A stretch of 64,000 bases of DNA, taken from contig JBAKBP010000765.1 in assembly GCA_037953745.1 (NCBI GenBank), positions 124,001-188,000 on the forward strand. Direction: 5' to 3'. Positions 38,806-48,954 of the stretch are shown piece by piece. Position 1 is the stretch's first letter, and each line of letters begins with the position of its first letter. The position numbers were made by a program, and so were the translations under genes. The stretch comes from Lithodes maja. Lineage: Eukaryota > Arthropoda > Malacostraca > Decapoda > Lithodidae. The notes below the pieces were generated by a model, which was not told where the DNA came from, did no database searches, and saw only the letters and a program-made list of their open reading frames with translations.

Positions 38806-39135
38806 TGAGTTCAGTAAGTCCGATAAGTTACCATACGATAAAACCGTTGGTGGCAACCTCAGCCTCCTGCGATAATTCTAACGGCCGCAGTGTTGTTGTG
38901 AGTGTAGTGCGAGGCAGTGGCAATGATCCTGGGTCTCCCGCCTCCTTGGACTTACTGGAACATAATATGTCTTACATCTTAATTCCTCGACCGAGTTCAT
39001 AATTATTGCATACGTTCGATTGAAGTGAATATCAAGCTCAAATCATTAGATACATAAATTGAGTTACATATATAGTAAATTGTGAAAAGAATAAAATAGT
39101 TCATTGCCACTAATTTCATTGTACTATCTCAGATA

Positions 39136-40043
39136 TTAACCCTTGTCTATCGGGGCCCGACTTAAGTCCGTATCTAAAAAGCTGGACAATGTGGCGGGGC
39201 CCGACTTAAGTCTGTGTGCAATTTTGGCGCAATATTGGCTCTGAGAGAGAGCCGAGCGGTGCGAGGAGCATAGGTTACCTCATGACCGCTCGCCACGACC
39301 GTCGTGGGCCCACTGACATTTACTCCACTCTACTCCACCCTCTCTCACTCGCTACACACGTAATTATGTAACAAAATTACCGTATTTTAGCGATTTTGCC
39401 CTTCGGTTGCACGATCGTTGCAAGACAACCAGTGATCGTAGAAGGATGGTTCGGGTGTCATTGGAAAGCTCAATTTACGCCCTTTCAGGGATATATACTT
39501 GTATTACGCTCTGGCTCTTGTTTATGCATGAAAAAGAGCACGAAAAAAAAACAAATTTTTGGTAAAAAAAAACCCGCTGGGCGGCACGGTCAAATATACT
39601 CCACCACCCGCTCTTAACCCTCGTCTAGCGGGGATTTTTGGGATATTTTGGGCATATTCAGGCCCTCCTGAATGATCAATCAAGTATCTGTATGAAAAGA
39701 AATGTATTCAGCAAAAAAATAGGCGCTACAAGCTTCAAAATGAGACCAGAACGAGCTACGTAGCACTCGTCGTTTTGATGCAGTGGTACCACCAACATGG
39801 GAGTTTAGCATATAGCGGCATATTTTTTCCAGCTACTCTCACTACTGGTTACACTACCGGCCTCTCGAGAACAGAGGGAGCGTGAGTCAGTGGGCGGCGG
39901 TAAGCCCTGGGTGTCAGCCATGTGGCCTGCTGCTCTCCCGGCCATTTGCACTCGATTTTAACCCTTTAAAAACCTTAATAATGCTCCTAACTTGCTGCTT
40001 TTTAGATACAGACTTAAGTCGGGCCCCGCTCTTTAAGTGTTAA
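39136..40043. mobile_element. TTAA-flanked element with ~45-bp inverted ends (908 bp)
   Basis: TTAA at 39136-39139 and 40040-40043. The ends share GGGGCCCGACTTAAGTC and then GTATCTAAAAAGC, inverted. An internal terminus at 39614 (TTAACCCTCGTCTAGCGGG) is the same as one end of the 6061-6478 MITE, and the part from 39614 to 40043 aligns with that MITE as a whole. It is therefore either nested or a composite of two family members. No transposase ORF. Confidence 0.7.
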
Positions 40044-40702
40044 GGTGTTAAGTTGACAGTTATATAAACTAGAATTGTATTTTCCAACATCTCAGTAAAG
40101 TATACGACCTGACCAGCTACCTGTTCAAAAGTCACACTACCCGTAGCCAGCCTACCTGGTTCACGCGCGCGCCCTCACTCCAAGAGCATGGCTCGTACCA
40201 CCCGTGTACCTATATTTTAACTCTCAACTCATCCATCCTCTTTTATATCGAGTATTAATAACTATATTTTATTGCTGATTAATTCACGGAAGACACTCGA
40301 CTCACATCATTATTATTATTAAGGGTTGATGCTATAGGTCACGTGTTTATTTAATTGCATATTGCCTGCTTTGTTTATTACCACCACTGAAGTATAATTG
40401 ATCTCACTTTGATCTATTCTACTTATATATATTCGCTCCGTTGCCTTATAATTCTCATAATTATTAAGGTAATGCTATCCCTGAATTACTTCTATAAACC
40501 AAAGCCCATAAGTAAAGATACCATTCCTATGCCTTTGAATAAACTTGTGTATATAATTAACATGTGTGTTGCTACTGAGTTCTGTAGTACCTAGTTGAAT
40601 ACTTATTTGTGAAATTAAGAACGTGTTTGGGAAGTCCCTGTTGGGATTATTTATGGTCTAGAAGTCCAGATCTGGATTTTAGTAAAGACTACATCACAAG
40701 CT
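40044..40702. other. Non-coding DNA, probable 3' UTR or LTR zone of the BEL element
   Basis: It follows the end of the BEL/Pao coding region (minus strand), where a 3' UTR, polypurine tract and LTR are expected. I could not identify an LTR edge or a purine tract. Confidence 0.35.
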
Positions 40703-41109
40703 TTAACTATTATAGCCCGACAAAACAACAGTATTATCGTCTATTTCTGAATGAATCTCCAATGTATATAACTTGAGCACTGGTCGAGTGGTTAGTCCAG
40801 TTCCAGTCCTGACTTCACATACCCTACATATTTGGTCGGATCCAAGGTACAGTTTGGTGACCTGACCCATTTTCCGCAATAGGCGAGGACCTTCGTCATG
40901 TATGAGGACAATGACCCCAACCTGTGGAAAGATCCTCCCTTTCTTGTCAGCCATATGACTAAGCTGCTCCCTTAATGATATCAGATAGTCTGTACGCCAT
41001 CTCTTCCAGAGGTCATTTGACAACTTAATAATATACTGAAATCGCTGATCAAGCACAGAATTGTCAAACTGAACCCACGATCTGTCCTGGAGGTCTTCAT
41101 CCCTAACCT
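40703..41109 (-). pseudogene. BEL/Pao integrase C-terminal (DUF5641-like) region
   Basis: Reads RDEDLQDRSWVQFDNSVL, then LWKRWRTDYLISLREQLSH, VGVIVLIHDEGPRLLRKMG and VCEVRTGTGLTTRPVLKLY, the usual W..W...YL..L, V.I.D and RP..KLY pattern of BEL integrase C-termini. It continues in frame from the piece at 45735 once the LINE is removed. It ends with a stop at 40703. No interruption is visible in this piece. Confidence 0.8.
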
Positions 41110-41844
41110 TCTGTCACCTTTCCTGCCTGGTCAAGTTTATATATCGGGAAGACACAGCGGCTTGGCAAGTACTCTGGCAAAACCTCGCTACAACACCTAT
41201 TGTGCTACACTCTAATTAGCTGCGGAGATGTAGAGACCAACCCCGGCCCGAGGTCAACGCTGAAGAAACCTCACCACCAACCGAGTAAGACAGACACCGT
41301 CATTTCAACAGTCCCTAGCAGAAAAATTCGTTATTACAAACCGGGCCTACAGGTACCCCAGCCTCCCGTCACGCTCCAATTCAACCCACAACACAACCCA
41401 ACAGGGTCGGCGACCCAGTCTCCCGTCACACTCCAATTCAACCCACAACACAACCCAACACTATCGGTGGCTCAACATGTAACCGGAGCAGCTAGGAAGA
41501 AAGGTATCAGTCGCAACAACATCAACAATGGAGCAGCATTAGCAGCCAGGAATAAGGACAACATCATCAAACAGCAAATACAGGTGGGGCTGGGAGGGGT
41601 CATAGGGGGAGACATAGCCACAGACAGTCCCCAACCCCGCGCTCACACCCTAGCAGCACAGCTGATCACCACACCGCCAGACGTACGACGATCAATACAA
41701 AGAAGCTATGTTCAGTGTGCAATATTAGATTCAACAAAAGGAGTCCAACATCACAATGTAGTATTTGTAATGAAACAGTACACGCTCGATGTACTTATGT
41801 TACCAGCAGAAAAGAAGTGGAATGCGATAAATGCAGGGAATTAG
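41110..41844 (+). CDS. LINE ORF1 N-terminal part with 2A-like sequence
   Basis: Open from the element edge; no ATG before the motif. At 41200-41255 it reads LCYTLISCGDVETNPGP: a hydrophobic run followed by D-V-E-x-N-P-G-P, the 2A ribosome-skipping consensus, at the N-terminal end as in other 2A-bearing non-LTR elements. A Pro/Gln-rich region follows with a 20-residue tandem duplication (PVTLQFNPQHNPT, 41365-41465, 60-bp period), then a basic stretch (ARKKGISRNNI). The 2A would release the short N-terminal peptide from the rest. The PHD region continues in another frame. Confidence 0.82.
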   Translation, partial: SVTFPAWSSLYIGKTQRLGKYSGKTSLQHLLCYTLISCGDVETNPGPRSTLKKPHHQPSKTDTVISTVPSRKIRYYKPGLQVPQPPVTLQFNPQHNPTGSATQSPVTLQFNPQHNPTLSVAQHVTGAARKKGISRNNINNGAALAARNKDNIIKQQIQVGLGGVIGGDIATDSPQPRAHTLAAQLITTPPDVRRSIQRSYVQCAILDSTKGVQHHNVVFVMKQYTLDVLMLPAEKKWNAINAGN

Positions 41845-42596
41845 CTATTACCCACTCCACCAACACTACATTACCCACAGCATTACCATTAATACCACAG
41901 ATATCGGCGACCCAAGTAGTACAACATGCAACATGAATAACAATAAAAACAGGTAGCACTCGCAAATACATCAACAGGGAAGCAGCATCAATGGACAATG
42001 AAAACAACAACAACAACAACAGCAAACAACCACAGCCCGACCGCGAGTATCCCCCGCCCTCTCCCGCACAAACAGCTGATCGACGCGGACCAAACAACAC
42101 CTCCAGTCGTATGATAAACAGTAAGAAAAAACTATGTATAGTCTGTAATATTGGTTTCAACAATAGGAGTTTACTTTTACAATGCAACAGTTGTAATGAA
42201 ATTGTTCATAACCGATGTACTTACGTTAATAGTAGAAACGAAGTTGAATGTGTTAAATGTAGGAACTCAACTGTACAACATCGCGAAACCATTTGTTTTA
42301 TTTGTGAATCTCTCATAACACGACGTCAGAAGATCCAAAACTGTGTAAAGTGTAAACATGTAGCTCGCATGAAGTGCATCTCTAAGAAGACCAACAGTGA
42401 AGAACGGGAATTCCTTTGCAATAACTGTGCCTTGCATTCATCACCGAATATTAATGTAAATGATCCAAGTATTAACAACTCAGAATCCAGCCAGGACACA
42501 TTCAAAATCAAAGATGAATACAGAGTGTTCACCAACAAAGGCTCCATCTTATCCACATTAACGCCAGATCAAAGTACCATAAATTGTCAGAAATAA
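41715..42596 (+). pseudogene. LINE PHD-finger region (three zinc fingers), interrupted
   Basis: Same frame in two pieces split by a stop near 41937. Finger 1 (41715-41835): CNIRFN...CSICNETVHARCTYV...CDKC. Finger 2 (42138-42262): CIVCNIGFN...CNSCNEIVHNRCTYV...CVKC, so similar to finger 1 that it looks like a duplication. Finger 3 (42294-42433): CFICESLIT...CVKCKHVARMKC...CNNC. Cys4-His-Cys3-like spacing as in PHD fingers of CR1-group ORF1 proteins. The part between fingers 1 and 2 is low-complexity Asn-rich. Confidence 0.72.
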
Positions 42597-43200
42597 ACTT
42601 GTTAGCTAATAAGGCCAAAGCTTCAATAATTGCAATCACAGAAACCTGGCTGGATTCAAGTATAAACGATGGTGAAATAAACATTCAAGGTTTCAATATG
42701 GTTAGGAATGATCGCAATAGGCATGGGGGAGGAGTATGTCTGTATGTAAAAAACAACCTCACACACACAACTAGGACCGACCTCCATGTAGAAAATCACG
42801 AAGCTCTGTGGATCGACCTACACCTAGGACAAGACCAATCACAATTGGGGTATGCTATAGGCCACCAGACGAGACACAATTCTTGACCAAATTTGAACGA
42901 ACTTTGTCGTCGCTAGACCCTCGGAATGAATCCATCATACTAGGGGATTTTAACCTGTGTTACAAACAACGAAATGATAGGCTTGTACGAGAATATAGGC
43001 ATATACTGACAATGCACAATCACAAACAACTCATCACAACCCCCACACGTATCTCTGAGAACACTGCCACAATACTAGACCACATAAACTGTAACAGAGA
43101 GGACAAAATATCCCAATCAGGGGTTATACAGACTGGGATAAGTGATCACTTCGTCACATATTGCACACGGAAAGCCACAAAAATTACCCTAGAGAATCAC
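42556..43200 (+). pseudogene. LINE EEP endonuclease, one frameshift
   Basis: Begins HINARSKYHKLSEINLL and continues AKASIIAITETWLDSSI with the catalytic Glu, then RNRHGGGVCLYVKNNL. A frameshift at about 42826-42840 moves reading to ITIGVCYRPPDETQF, SIILGDFNLCYKQ (GDFN motif), ATILDHINCN and GISDHFVTYC with the catalytic S-D-H. All main AP-endonuclease motifs are visible in order. The fold is that of non-LTR target-nicking endonucleases. Confidence 0.78.
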
Positions 43201-44979
43201 AAGGTTATCAAAACAAGGTCACTCAGAAACTACAATAAAGAAACATTTCTGGACATTTTATGGAATACAGACTGGTCTCCAGTGTTTGAAAGTGCAAACG
43301 TTAATGACGCATGGGTTGGCTTCAGAACCATCATCACAAACATCCTAGACGAAATAGCTCCTCTGAAAGACATACGAATTAAAGCAAGGTCAGACCCATG
43401 GATCAACAATGACATACTACACCATCTGGAACACAGAGACAATCTGTTAAAAAGGCTAGCGAAACATAGACAGGATCAAGGTCTGAAACATGAGTTCAAC
43501 AGGGCCAGGAATAAACTAAGCAGGAAAATGAAATCAGCGAAAACTCATTATTTTCACAATAAGGCAGAGGAATATCAGAATAACCCAAAGAAACTATGGA
43601 GGCACCTAAAAACAACAGGCTACAGCAACAAGACAAGGGATTCGTTTAACACTAATATTGCTCTCACCATTAATGATCAGGTTTGCCACGATAAACGACA
43701 AATTTCAACCTACTTCAACTCCTTCTTCACTTCCATAGCAAACACACTTGCACAGAACCTACCTCAACCTCTCAATAAATACACGACAACAACGGCCACC
43801 TTTCGTAATTTCTACAGAGATAAAGACATACACCCGAACACATTGGGATTGCAAAATATTACACCAAAATACACTTTTGACGAGCTGTCTAACCTAAATG
43901 TACATAAAAGCACAGGACCAGACAAAATTCCTGCCAAATTTCTACGAAATGGAGCCATTGGTATAGCAGGCCACCTAACCCACATCATCAACTTGTCAAT
44001 TAACACCAACACTGTACCTGCTGAACTGAAGGAAGCTATTGTAACCCCTCTATTCAAGAAAGGAAATAAACTAGAAGTTGGCAACTACAGACCAGTTAGC
44101 ATATTATGTATTGTATCTAAAATCCTTGAAAGAGCGGTATACACCCAAATTGAACACTACCTCAAACAAAATGATCTATTCTATAAGTTTCAATCAGGTT
44201 TCAGATGCATGTACTCGACAGACTCCTGTCTCATCCACTTAACGGATCACATTCGTAAAGAAATGTCTAAAGGTAACTACACCGGTATGGTTCTTCTTGA
44301 TCTACAAAAAGCGTTTGACATAGTAGACCATGATATCCTATGTAATAAACTACAAGCAATGGGCATAGGGTCTGTGAACTGGTTTAAATCGTATCTTAGT
44401 GGTAGAACCCAAAGAGTCAAAATTGGTGATAATATATCTGATCCTATGCCAATTAACTTTGGGGTCCCGCAGGGAAGCATCCTTGGTCCCTTACTCTTTC
44501 TCTGTTATGTGAACGACATGGAACTGAGCGTCTCATGTAAATTATTACTGTATGCAGACGACAGCGTGCTTCTGGTTTCAGGAAACGACCCAATAAGTAT
44601 TGCCGCTTCACTTTTCAAAGAACTAGAATCATGTAGTGAATGGCTAGTGGACAATAGACTATCTCTTCACCTGGGCAAGACGGAAGCCATCTTATGTGGA
44701 ACAAAACGCAAACTGAAAGACATTGTGGGCTTCTCGGTCAACTGTAATGATATTCCTATAACAACAGTGTCACAAGTTAAATATATCGGACTAAAACTGG
44801 ACGCGAGTTTGTCAGGTGAAACAATTTTGGAATCTATCCTGAGTAAGTGTAGAGCACGTATAAAATACCTGTATAGACAGGTGGGATGCTTGCCCGCGGC
44901 GACCAAAAAGACCCTCTGCCAAGCGCTTGTTCAATGTCATTTTGACTATTCTGTCATCCTGGTACTCTGCATCATCTAA
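43201..44979 (+). CDS. LINE reverse transcriptase, long ORF
   Basis: Part of a 723-codon open frame (42808-44979). After a basic linker: LNVHKSTGPDKIPAKFL; AIVTPLFKKGNKLEVGNYRP; LERAVYTQIEHYL; FQSGFRCMYSTDSCL; GMVLLDLQKAFDIVDHDIL (first catalytic Asp); FGVPQGSILGPLLFLCYVND; LLLYADDSVLLVSG (catalytic YADD near 44551); thumb ISTT-like ITTVSQVKYIGLKLDASL. Motif style fits the CR1/L2/Crack/Daphne side of the tree. The frame ends at 44979; the last 160 residues follow in another frame. Confidence 0.85.
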   Translation, partial: KVIKTRSLRNYNKETFLDILWNTDWSPVFESANVNDAWVGFRTIITNILDEIAPLKDIRIKARSDPWINNDILHHLEHRDNLLKRLAKHRQDQGLKHEFNRARNKLSRKMKSAKTHYFHNKAEEYQNNPKKLWRHLKTTGYSNKTRDSFNTNIALTINDQVCHDKRQISTYFNSFFTSIANTLAQNLPQPLNKYTTTTATFRNFYRDKDIHPNTLGLQNITPKYTFDELSNLNVHKSTGPDKIPAKFLRNGAIGIAGHLTHIINLSINTNTVPAELKEAIVTPLFKKGNKLEVGNYRPVSILCIVSKILERAVYTQIEHYLKQNDLFYKFQSGFRCMYSTDSCLIHLTDHIRKEMSKGNYTGMVLLDLQKAFDIVDHDILCNKLQAMGIGSVNWFKSYLSGRTQRVKIGDNISDPMPINFGVPQGSILGPLLFLCYVNDMELSVSCKLLLYADDSVLLVSGNDPISIAASLFKELESCSEWLVDNRLSLHLGKTEAILCGTKRKLKDIVGFSVNCNDIPITTVSQVKYIGLKLDASLSGETILESILSKCRARIKYLYRQVGCLPAATKKTLCQALVQCHFDYSVILVLCII

Positions 44980-45418
44980 ATCAGCACAGCACAAACTTCA
45001 GGTCACTCAAAATAAAATGGTTAGGTTCATGCTGAACCTAGGACCCAGATCACATGTTGGCCAGGTACAACTTCAGTCACTAGGTATGCTCAATGTCTCT
45101 GACAGGGCCAAACAAATCAGGCTCACTAATGCCTTCAAAATTTTCTATGACAGAGCTCCAGAGTATCTAGAGAATGATTTTGTTAAAGCAAATGAGATGA
45201 GTGGACATAATACAAGAAACAGGATGTTTAATTTTAAGGTCCCGAGAATCCAAGGACAGGGTAAGCAAACATTCTTCTTCACTGCCATCAAAGACTGGAA
45301 CAACCTACCCCAGTCAGTCCGTGAAAAGAGAACACTGTATTCCTTCAGACGTAGCCTGAAGGAACACCTGAACTGGACAGCTGCGAGAAGGGAGCACCAA
45401 GCTTATGTTTACTACTAA
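44927..45418 (+). pseudogene. LINE ORF2 C-terminal part, frameshifted
   Basis: Continues the RT protein: ILSSWYSASSKSAQHKLQVT, NKMVRFMLNLGPRSHVG, LQSLGMLNVSDRAKQIRL, and the C-terminal FTAIKDWNNLPQSVREK signature seen in CR1-group elements, then LYSFRRSLKEHL. One frameshift near 44950 separates it from the RT. The stop at 45418 is followed by about 290 bp of 3' UTR and the (ATT)n tail. Confidence 0.75.
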
Positions 45419-45735
45419 ATACGACATAAGAGATAGACAAACCAAACTGAAATGATTACTGATTACGGATTACTGATATTTACTATAGGATGTAAGGTAT
45501 CTTAAAATAACCCCCTAGAAATACTTTTTCTAAAGTTTCTATTTCTTTATCCTCCCCATTTCCCCAGCTAACCTAATCCCACAAGGACCCCAATGGAAAT
45601 ACGCCTAACGGCCTTATTGGGCTATCCTTAGTTGGAATTATGGAAGGCTGGTACATGTAATATTTGTAACATACTATGTGGTACCAACTCTGTAAATTGC
45701 TAACTGAATAAATATTATTATTATTATTATAACCT

Positions 45736-45865
45736 CTATCCTTGGAAAACTTTTTAGACGTCTTCCGCTTAGCAGCTTGGATGGAGTTATAGGTAGTGGG
45801 TCATTTAAACCATTGTACGTGTATCCAAGCGGCCTGTCTTTAATTGTGGCTTCTAATTCTAGCAC
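45736..45865 (-). pseudogene. BEL/Pao integrase, end of core
   Basis: LELEATIKDRPLGYTYNG, then ITPSKLLSGRRLKSFPRIEV matches the E-x-x-[IL]-N-x-RPL and LTPxxLLxGR motifs of BEL integrases. The reading stops at the LINE insertion; the remainder of the protein resumes at 41109. The Ile run in the same frame is the LINE (ATT)n tail and does not belong to BEL. Confidence 0.78.
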
Positions 45866-45991
45866 AATAGTATGAAGCTACTCTGATGTTAATAATGTTC
45901 TACCTAGTACCTTTTTCATACCAGCCTTCAACACATCAATGACTCGCTCCCATATGGCACCGAACCATGGCGCTCTGGCGGGTATGAATCG

Positions 45992-46399
45992 TCACTCACA
46001 GTGAGCGTCCACTAAGGTAGCCTTTAAACTTGGATCGTTAATCAGGACTTTCAGCACATTAGAACTTCTAACAAACGTTGAGGCATTGTCCCTAAGAAAT
46101 AGATTAGGATATCCTCTCCTGCTACAAAATCTACGTAATGCATGTAGAAATGATTCACAGGAAAGGTTAAGTACAGTCTCTATGTGTATAACCCTTGTTA
46201 CCGCACAAGCAAACAGTACTATATATAACTTAGATTTAACCTCACCCTTGTCCTTAATAGATAGGGCCCCTGTGTAATCCATTCCGGTTACTTGAAATGG
46301 ATCTAATAGTTGTACCAAAACAAATTCTGGCAAGGGTGGTGCTTGTGCGGCGCAATAGGACAATCCTTTTAATCTTTTACAGGTGAGGCACCCCCTCAA
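45992..46399 (-). pseudogene. BEL/Pao integrase core, N-terminal half
   Basis: CLTCKRLKG is the second half of the zinc domain; FQVTGMDYTGAL carries the first catalytic Asp; YIVLFACAVTRVIHIETVL and FLHALRRFCSRRGYPNLFL precede RDNASTF with the second catalytic Asp (BEL consensus SDNA). The third (Glu) lies beyond, where the frame is broken. The part with the HH of the zinc domain is in the next piece. Confidence 0.78.
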
Positions 46400-46402
46400 G
46401 AC

Positions 46403-47145
46403 CTAATTTACTGCTTGCCTAATTCTAGGGAGCCACCACTTCTGTCTAATATATAATACTACATAGCCCACACTACTATGGTTACCCACTATGTGACAGT
46501 GATTAACTAGAATGTTCGTAATACGGTGGCCATACAGGATTAGGTTTGGGTACTTAGTTTCATCCCTCAATGTGGACTTTTGAATCCTCCCCTTACACAC
46601 TATCAAACCTCCTTCTAGAAAGAGACCTAACTGTCGTACTAGATTACTAGGTGAACCTATCCCTTTATCTAGGTAGTGGTATTCTTGAATATAACCTTCT
46701 TTTTGAGCTAATGTAATCATTGTTATCACCACTGCCCTCAGTTCAGGTACTGTTAGATAACTAGGCCTAGCCATCTTTACCTGTCTTACTTTGTCTCTTA
46801 GGATGCAAATATACCTTAACACCCATGCCATGACTTCCGGTAGGAGTCGTACTGATCCCAATGGAAAATGGCAAGTGGTGGTGCCGATACTGGCAACGGC
46901 AAAGATGTAACCTGAGCAAGCTCACAATCGTCAGTGACAACCCCAATCCTATCTATATCAGGGGGCCACAATTCTTGGTGAGGTAGCCATGTGGGCCCTT
47001 CCCACCAAAGAGTAGACTTATTGAGGGACCTGGTAATGATCCCTCTGGTGAGTAGATCACTGGGATTGTCCTCAGAACAGACATACAGAATAGGACTATC
47101 AGGGACTAAGGATTTTATTTCATCCTTCCTATTTGCTTCAATTGT
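46403..47145 (-). pseudogene. BEL/Pao RNase H-integrase connection
   Basis: Two overlapping frames. 47145-46816: ANRKDEIKSLVPDSPILYVC, then EDNPSDLLTRGI and WWEGPTWLPHQELWP (the NP-DL-SRG and GP-WL motifs between RNase H and integrase). 46861-46403: YLTVPELRAVVITMITLAQ, GRIQKSTLRDETKYPNLIL, and HCHIVGNHSSVGYVVLYIRQ, the HH part of the integrase zinc domain, then KWWLPRIRQ. A frameshift near 46840 separates the two. Confidence 0.75.
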
Positions 47146-47453
47146 GCCGCCTCTCCACATCTTTCCCTGTAGAACTAGGGCAGCTGAGAGTGCCCATGAA
47201 TTTACACTTTCTCCTCCACAATGCAGAACTTCTGCTTATCAAAATTAATTTATCCCTAGAACTGCTACTTTTTGGAATTCACTTCCCTCGAGTTGCTGTC
47301 CACAAACTTACAATCTACAAAAGTTTAAATCCAGTTGTTACAAACATTTTATGAATGGAGGATGCCTTTAGGCACATGGACCTTTTTGTTTTATCTGTGT
47401 TTTTCCTTCCTCCGTTCATTGTCTCTTTAAAAAAAAAAAAAAAAAAAAAAAAT
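47146..47453 (+). mobile_element. 5'-truncated LINE 3' end with poly(A), inside BEL
   Basis: Plus-strand sequence interrupting the minus-strand BEL RNase H. It ends in about 24 A (47430-47452). Just before, one frame reads TFWNSLPSSCCPQTYNL, the LWNSLP-type C-terminal signature of a LINE ORF2, then a stop and a short 3' UTR. On each side BEL coding resumes (ILPVYV to the right, ANRKDEI to the left). Left edge approximate; no clear target duplication. Confidence 0.65.
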
Positions 47454-47801
47454 ATGGACATAGACCGGCAATATCTTATAGCTAGACAGCCAATACAGAG
47501 TAATTTGACTATCATACACGAGGAAGATTTGCTGTATATCTAATTCATTAGCATAGGCCTCCAGAATGAATTTTGCCAAAAGAGCAGCCAGTAAAACAGC
47601 ATTTAGGTCTAATTTAGGTATTATGAGTGGCTTGATGGGTGCTACTTTAGCCTTCGCCATAAGTAGTCTACTGGTACCCTCACTACCTATATAGGCAGAT
47701 ACACCATATTCTTCAGTACTAGCATCACTAAAGAGATGCAAGGTAACCTCATTGGCGCTAGCTACTTGGCAAGGAATTGATATCATTGTACCTGATACCA
47801 T
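47445..47801 (-). pseudogene. BEL/Pao RNase H, interrupted
   Basis: VTLHLFSDASTEEYGVSAYI carries the first catalytic Asp; LLMAKAKVAPIKPLIIPKLD and LNAVLLAALLAK are the conserved BEL AK-x-VAP-x-K and IP-[KR]-L-[ED]-L segments; FLVYDSQITLYWL carries a further Asp. Reading then enters the poly(T) of the inserted LINE. The region between RNase H and RT (47802-47997) is in broken frames. Confidence 0.75.
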
Positions 47802-47997
47802 ATCATCATATAATATCCCGCAACTCAGCTACAAGGTGATCAGGTAAGGGTTCATCTCAGGGACATTCAAGACGCCACAAGGTCTGTACGAATCTCCTTG
47901 CCTGGATGGTCACCGGGAGGAGAACGCCTAATGGGTCAGATATACTAGCAGTGATACTCAATGCCACTCGCTTAGTGATTATATCAGATTCTATAGA

Positions 47998-48495
47998 TTA
48001 ACCTCGCACCCATAAAACATCATCTTCTGTTAACCACTCAATGCCTAATACCTTCACCCTCTCCTGAGACTCAGAAGCTATTCCCATCAGGTGACGCAAC
48101 TCCCGCAGTTCTACATTATTTGTGACCCACTCACGTAAGGAGAAGTCAGCACTGTTGAAGATCCTAAGGGCTTTCCAACATAACTGTTTCAAGTCAGAGT
48201 AGGTGTTACTAGTAGCCTGCAAGTTATCAATATATAGACCTCTATTCAATTTATAAATGGTTTCCTGATCAGCTATTACCATTGACAAATGTTTCTGGAT
48301 GGTAGCATTCAAGAGAAATTGACTATACGTAGAAACAAACAGGACAACCTTAAACCTATAAAGTTCATACGGACTATGTGGATCCACAGGGTCTACTGGC
48401 CACAAACATCTAGTTGTATCTCGATCCCCTTCACAGAGAACCACACGAAAAAAAAACAAAAAAACATTTCGCTCGCTCAGGTGTAGCAACCTCAT
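47998..48495 (-). pseudogene. BEL/Pao reverse transcriptase, second half
   Basis: EGDRDTTRCLWPVDPVDP, then ELYRFKVVLFVSTYSQFLLN, ATIQKHL, and LNRGLYIDNLQATSN match the BEL palm; the catalytic box reads YIDN in place of YVDD, a VDN form known in part of the BEL/Pao superfamily. Then ALRIFNSADFSLREWVTNN follows. The first half of the palm with the D-I-[KE]-A-F-like motif is missing, because the next piece upstream starts only 23 bp away. This is an internal deletion. Confidence 0.78.
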
Positions 48496-48517
48496 CGGAA
48501 TCGCAACAACACCTGGG

Positions 48518-48954
48518 TTAGATTGTGCTTTTACTGTCCTTTCGAATACCGTGATGAGCTAGGTAATAACAGGGATATGTTGTGACTCTCCTACTCTCAA
48601 TCTTCTCCACAAAACCTCTTTGTAATTGATTCTCTAGATGTTTACAGTATGTTGGGACGTTGACAAATTTATGTTGTACTCCCCTTAATCTTCCTAAAGC
48701 CAACTTGAAGTTATCGGGTAATTTATGGCCCGCCACGGCAACTCTTCACTATAACATCCCTGATCTTCATCATAGCGTACCGTTTCAGATAATCTATCCA
48801 TGACTTGCTTCCCCAGTCTATCAGTGTCTGCTTGATAAATACCTATGTAGTCATGCTCCCACAAAGAGGTAAGATCCTTAATCTCAGGAGTATGCCTGCC
48901 ATTATCTATCACTTCCTGTACCGGATCGACTGCTAATTGGAACACAGTTACCAT
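48518..48954 (-). pseudogene. BEL/Pao pre-RT and RT fingers, frameshifted
   Basis: 48954-48694: LTSLWEHDYIGIYQAD and VRYDEDQGCYSEELPWR, the L-x-x-FWE-x-E-x-IGI and GRYxVxLPW motifs before BEL RTs. 48736-48518: KLPDNFKLALGRLRGVQHKF, YCKHLENQLQRGFVEKI, YYLAHHGIRKDSKSTI, the LP-N-x-x-A and YLPHH-x-V segments of the RT fingers. The frame changes at about 48700-48730. It ends at the deletion that removes the first catalytic motif. Confidence 0.75.

Larger units (their letters stand above)
41110..45730 (+). mobile_element. CR1-group LINE with 2A peptide, inserted in BEL (4.6 kb)
   Basis: Flanked by TAACCT at 41104-41109 and 45730-45735 (probable target duplication). Removing it rejoins the BEL frame as FPRIEV-RDEDLQ. 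Order: 2A peptide ORF, PHD-type fingers, EEP endonuclease, RT. The 3' end is (ATT)n (45706-45730), typical of CR1/L2-group LINEs. The 5' end is open with no Met, so it is slightly truncated. Several frameshifts make it inactive. Confidence 0.88.
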
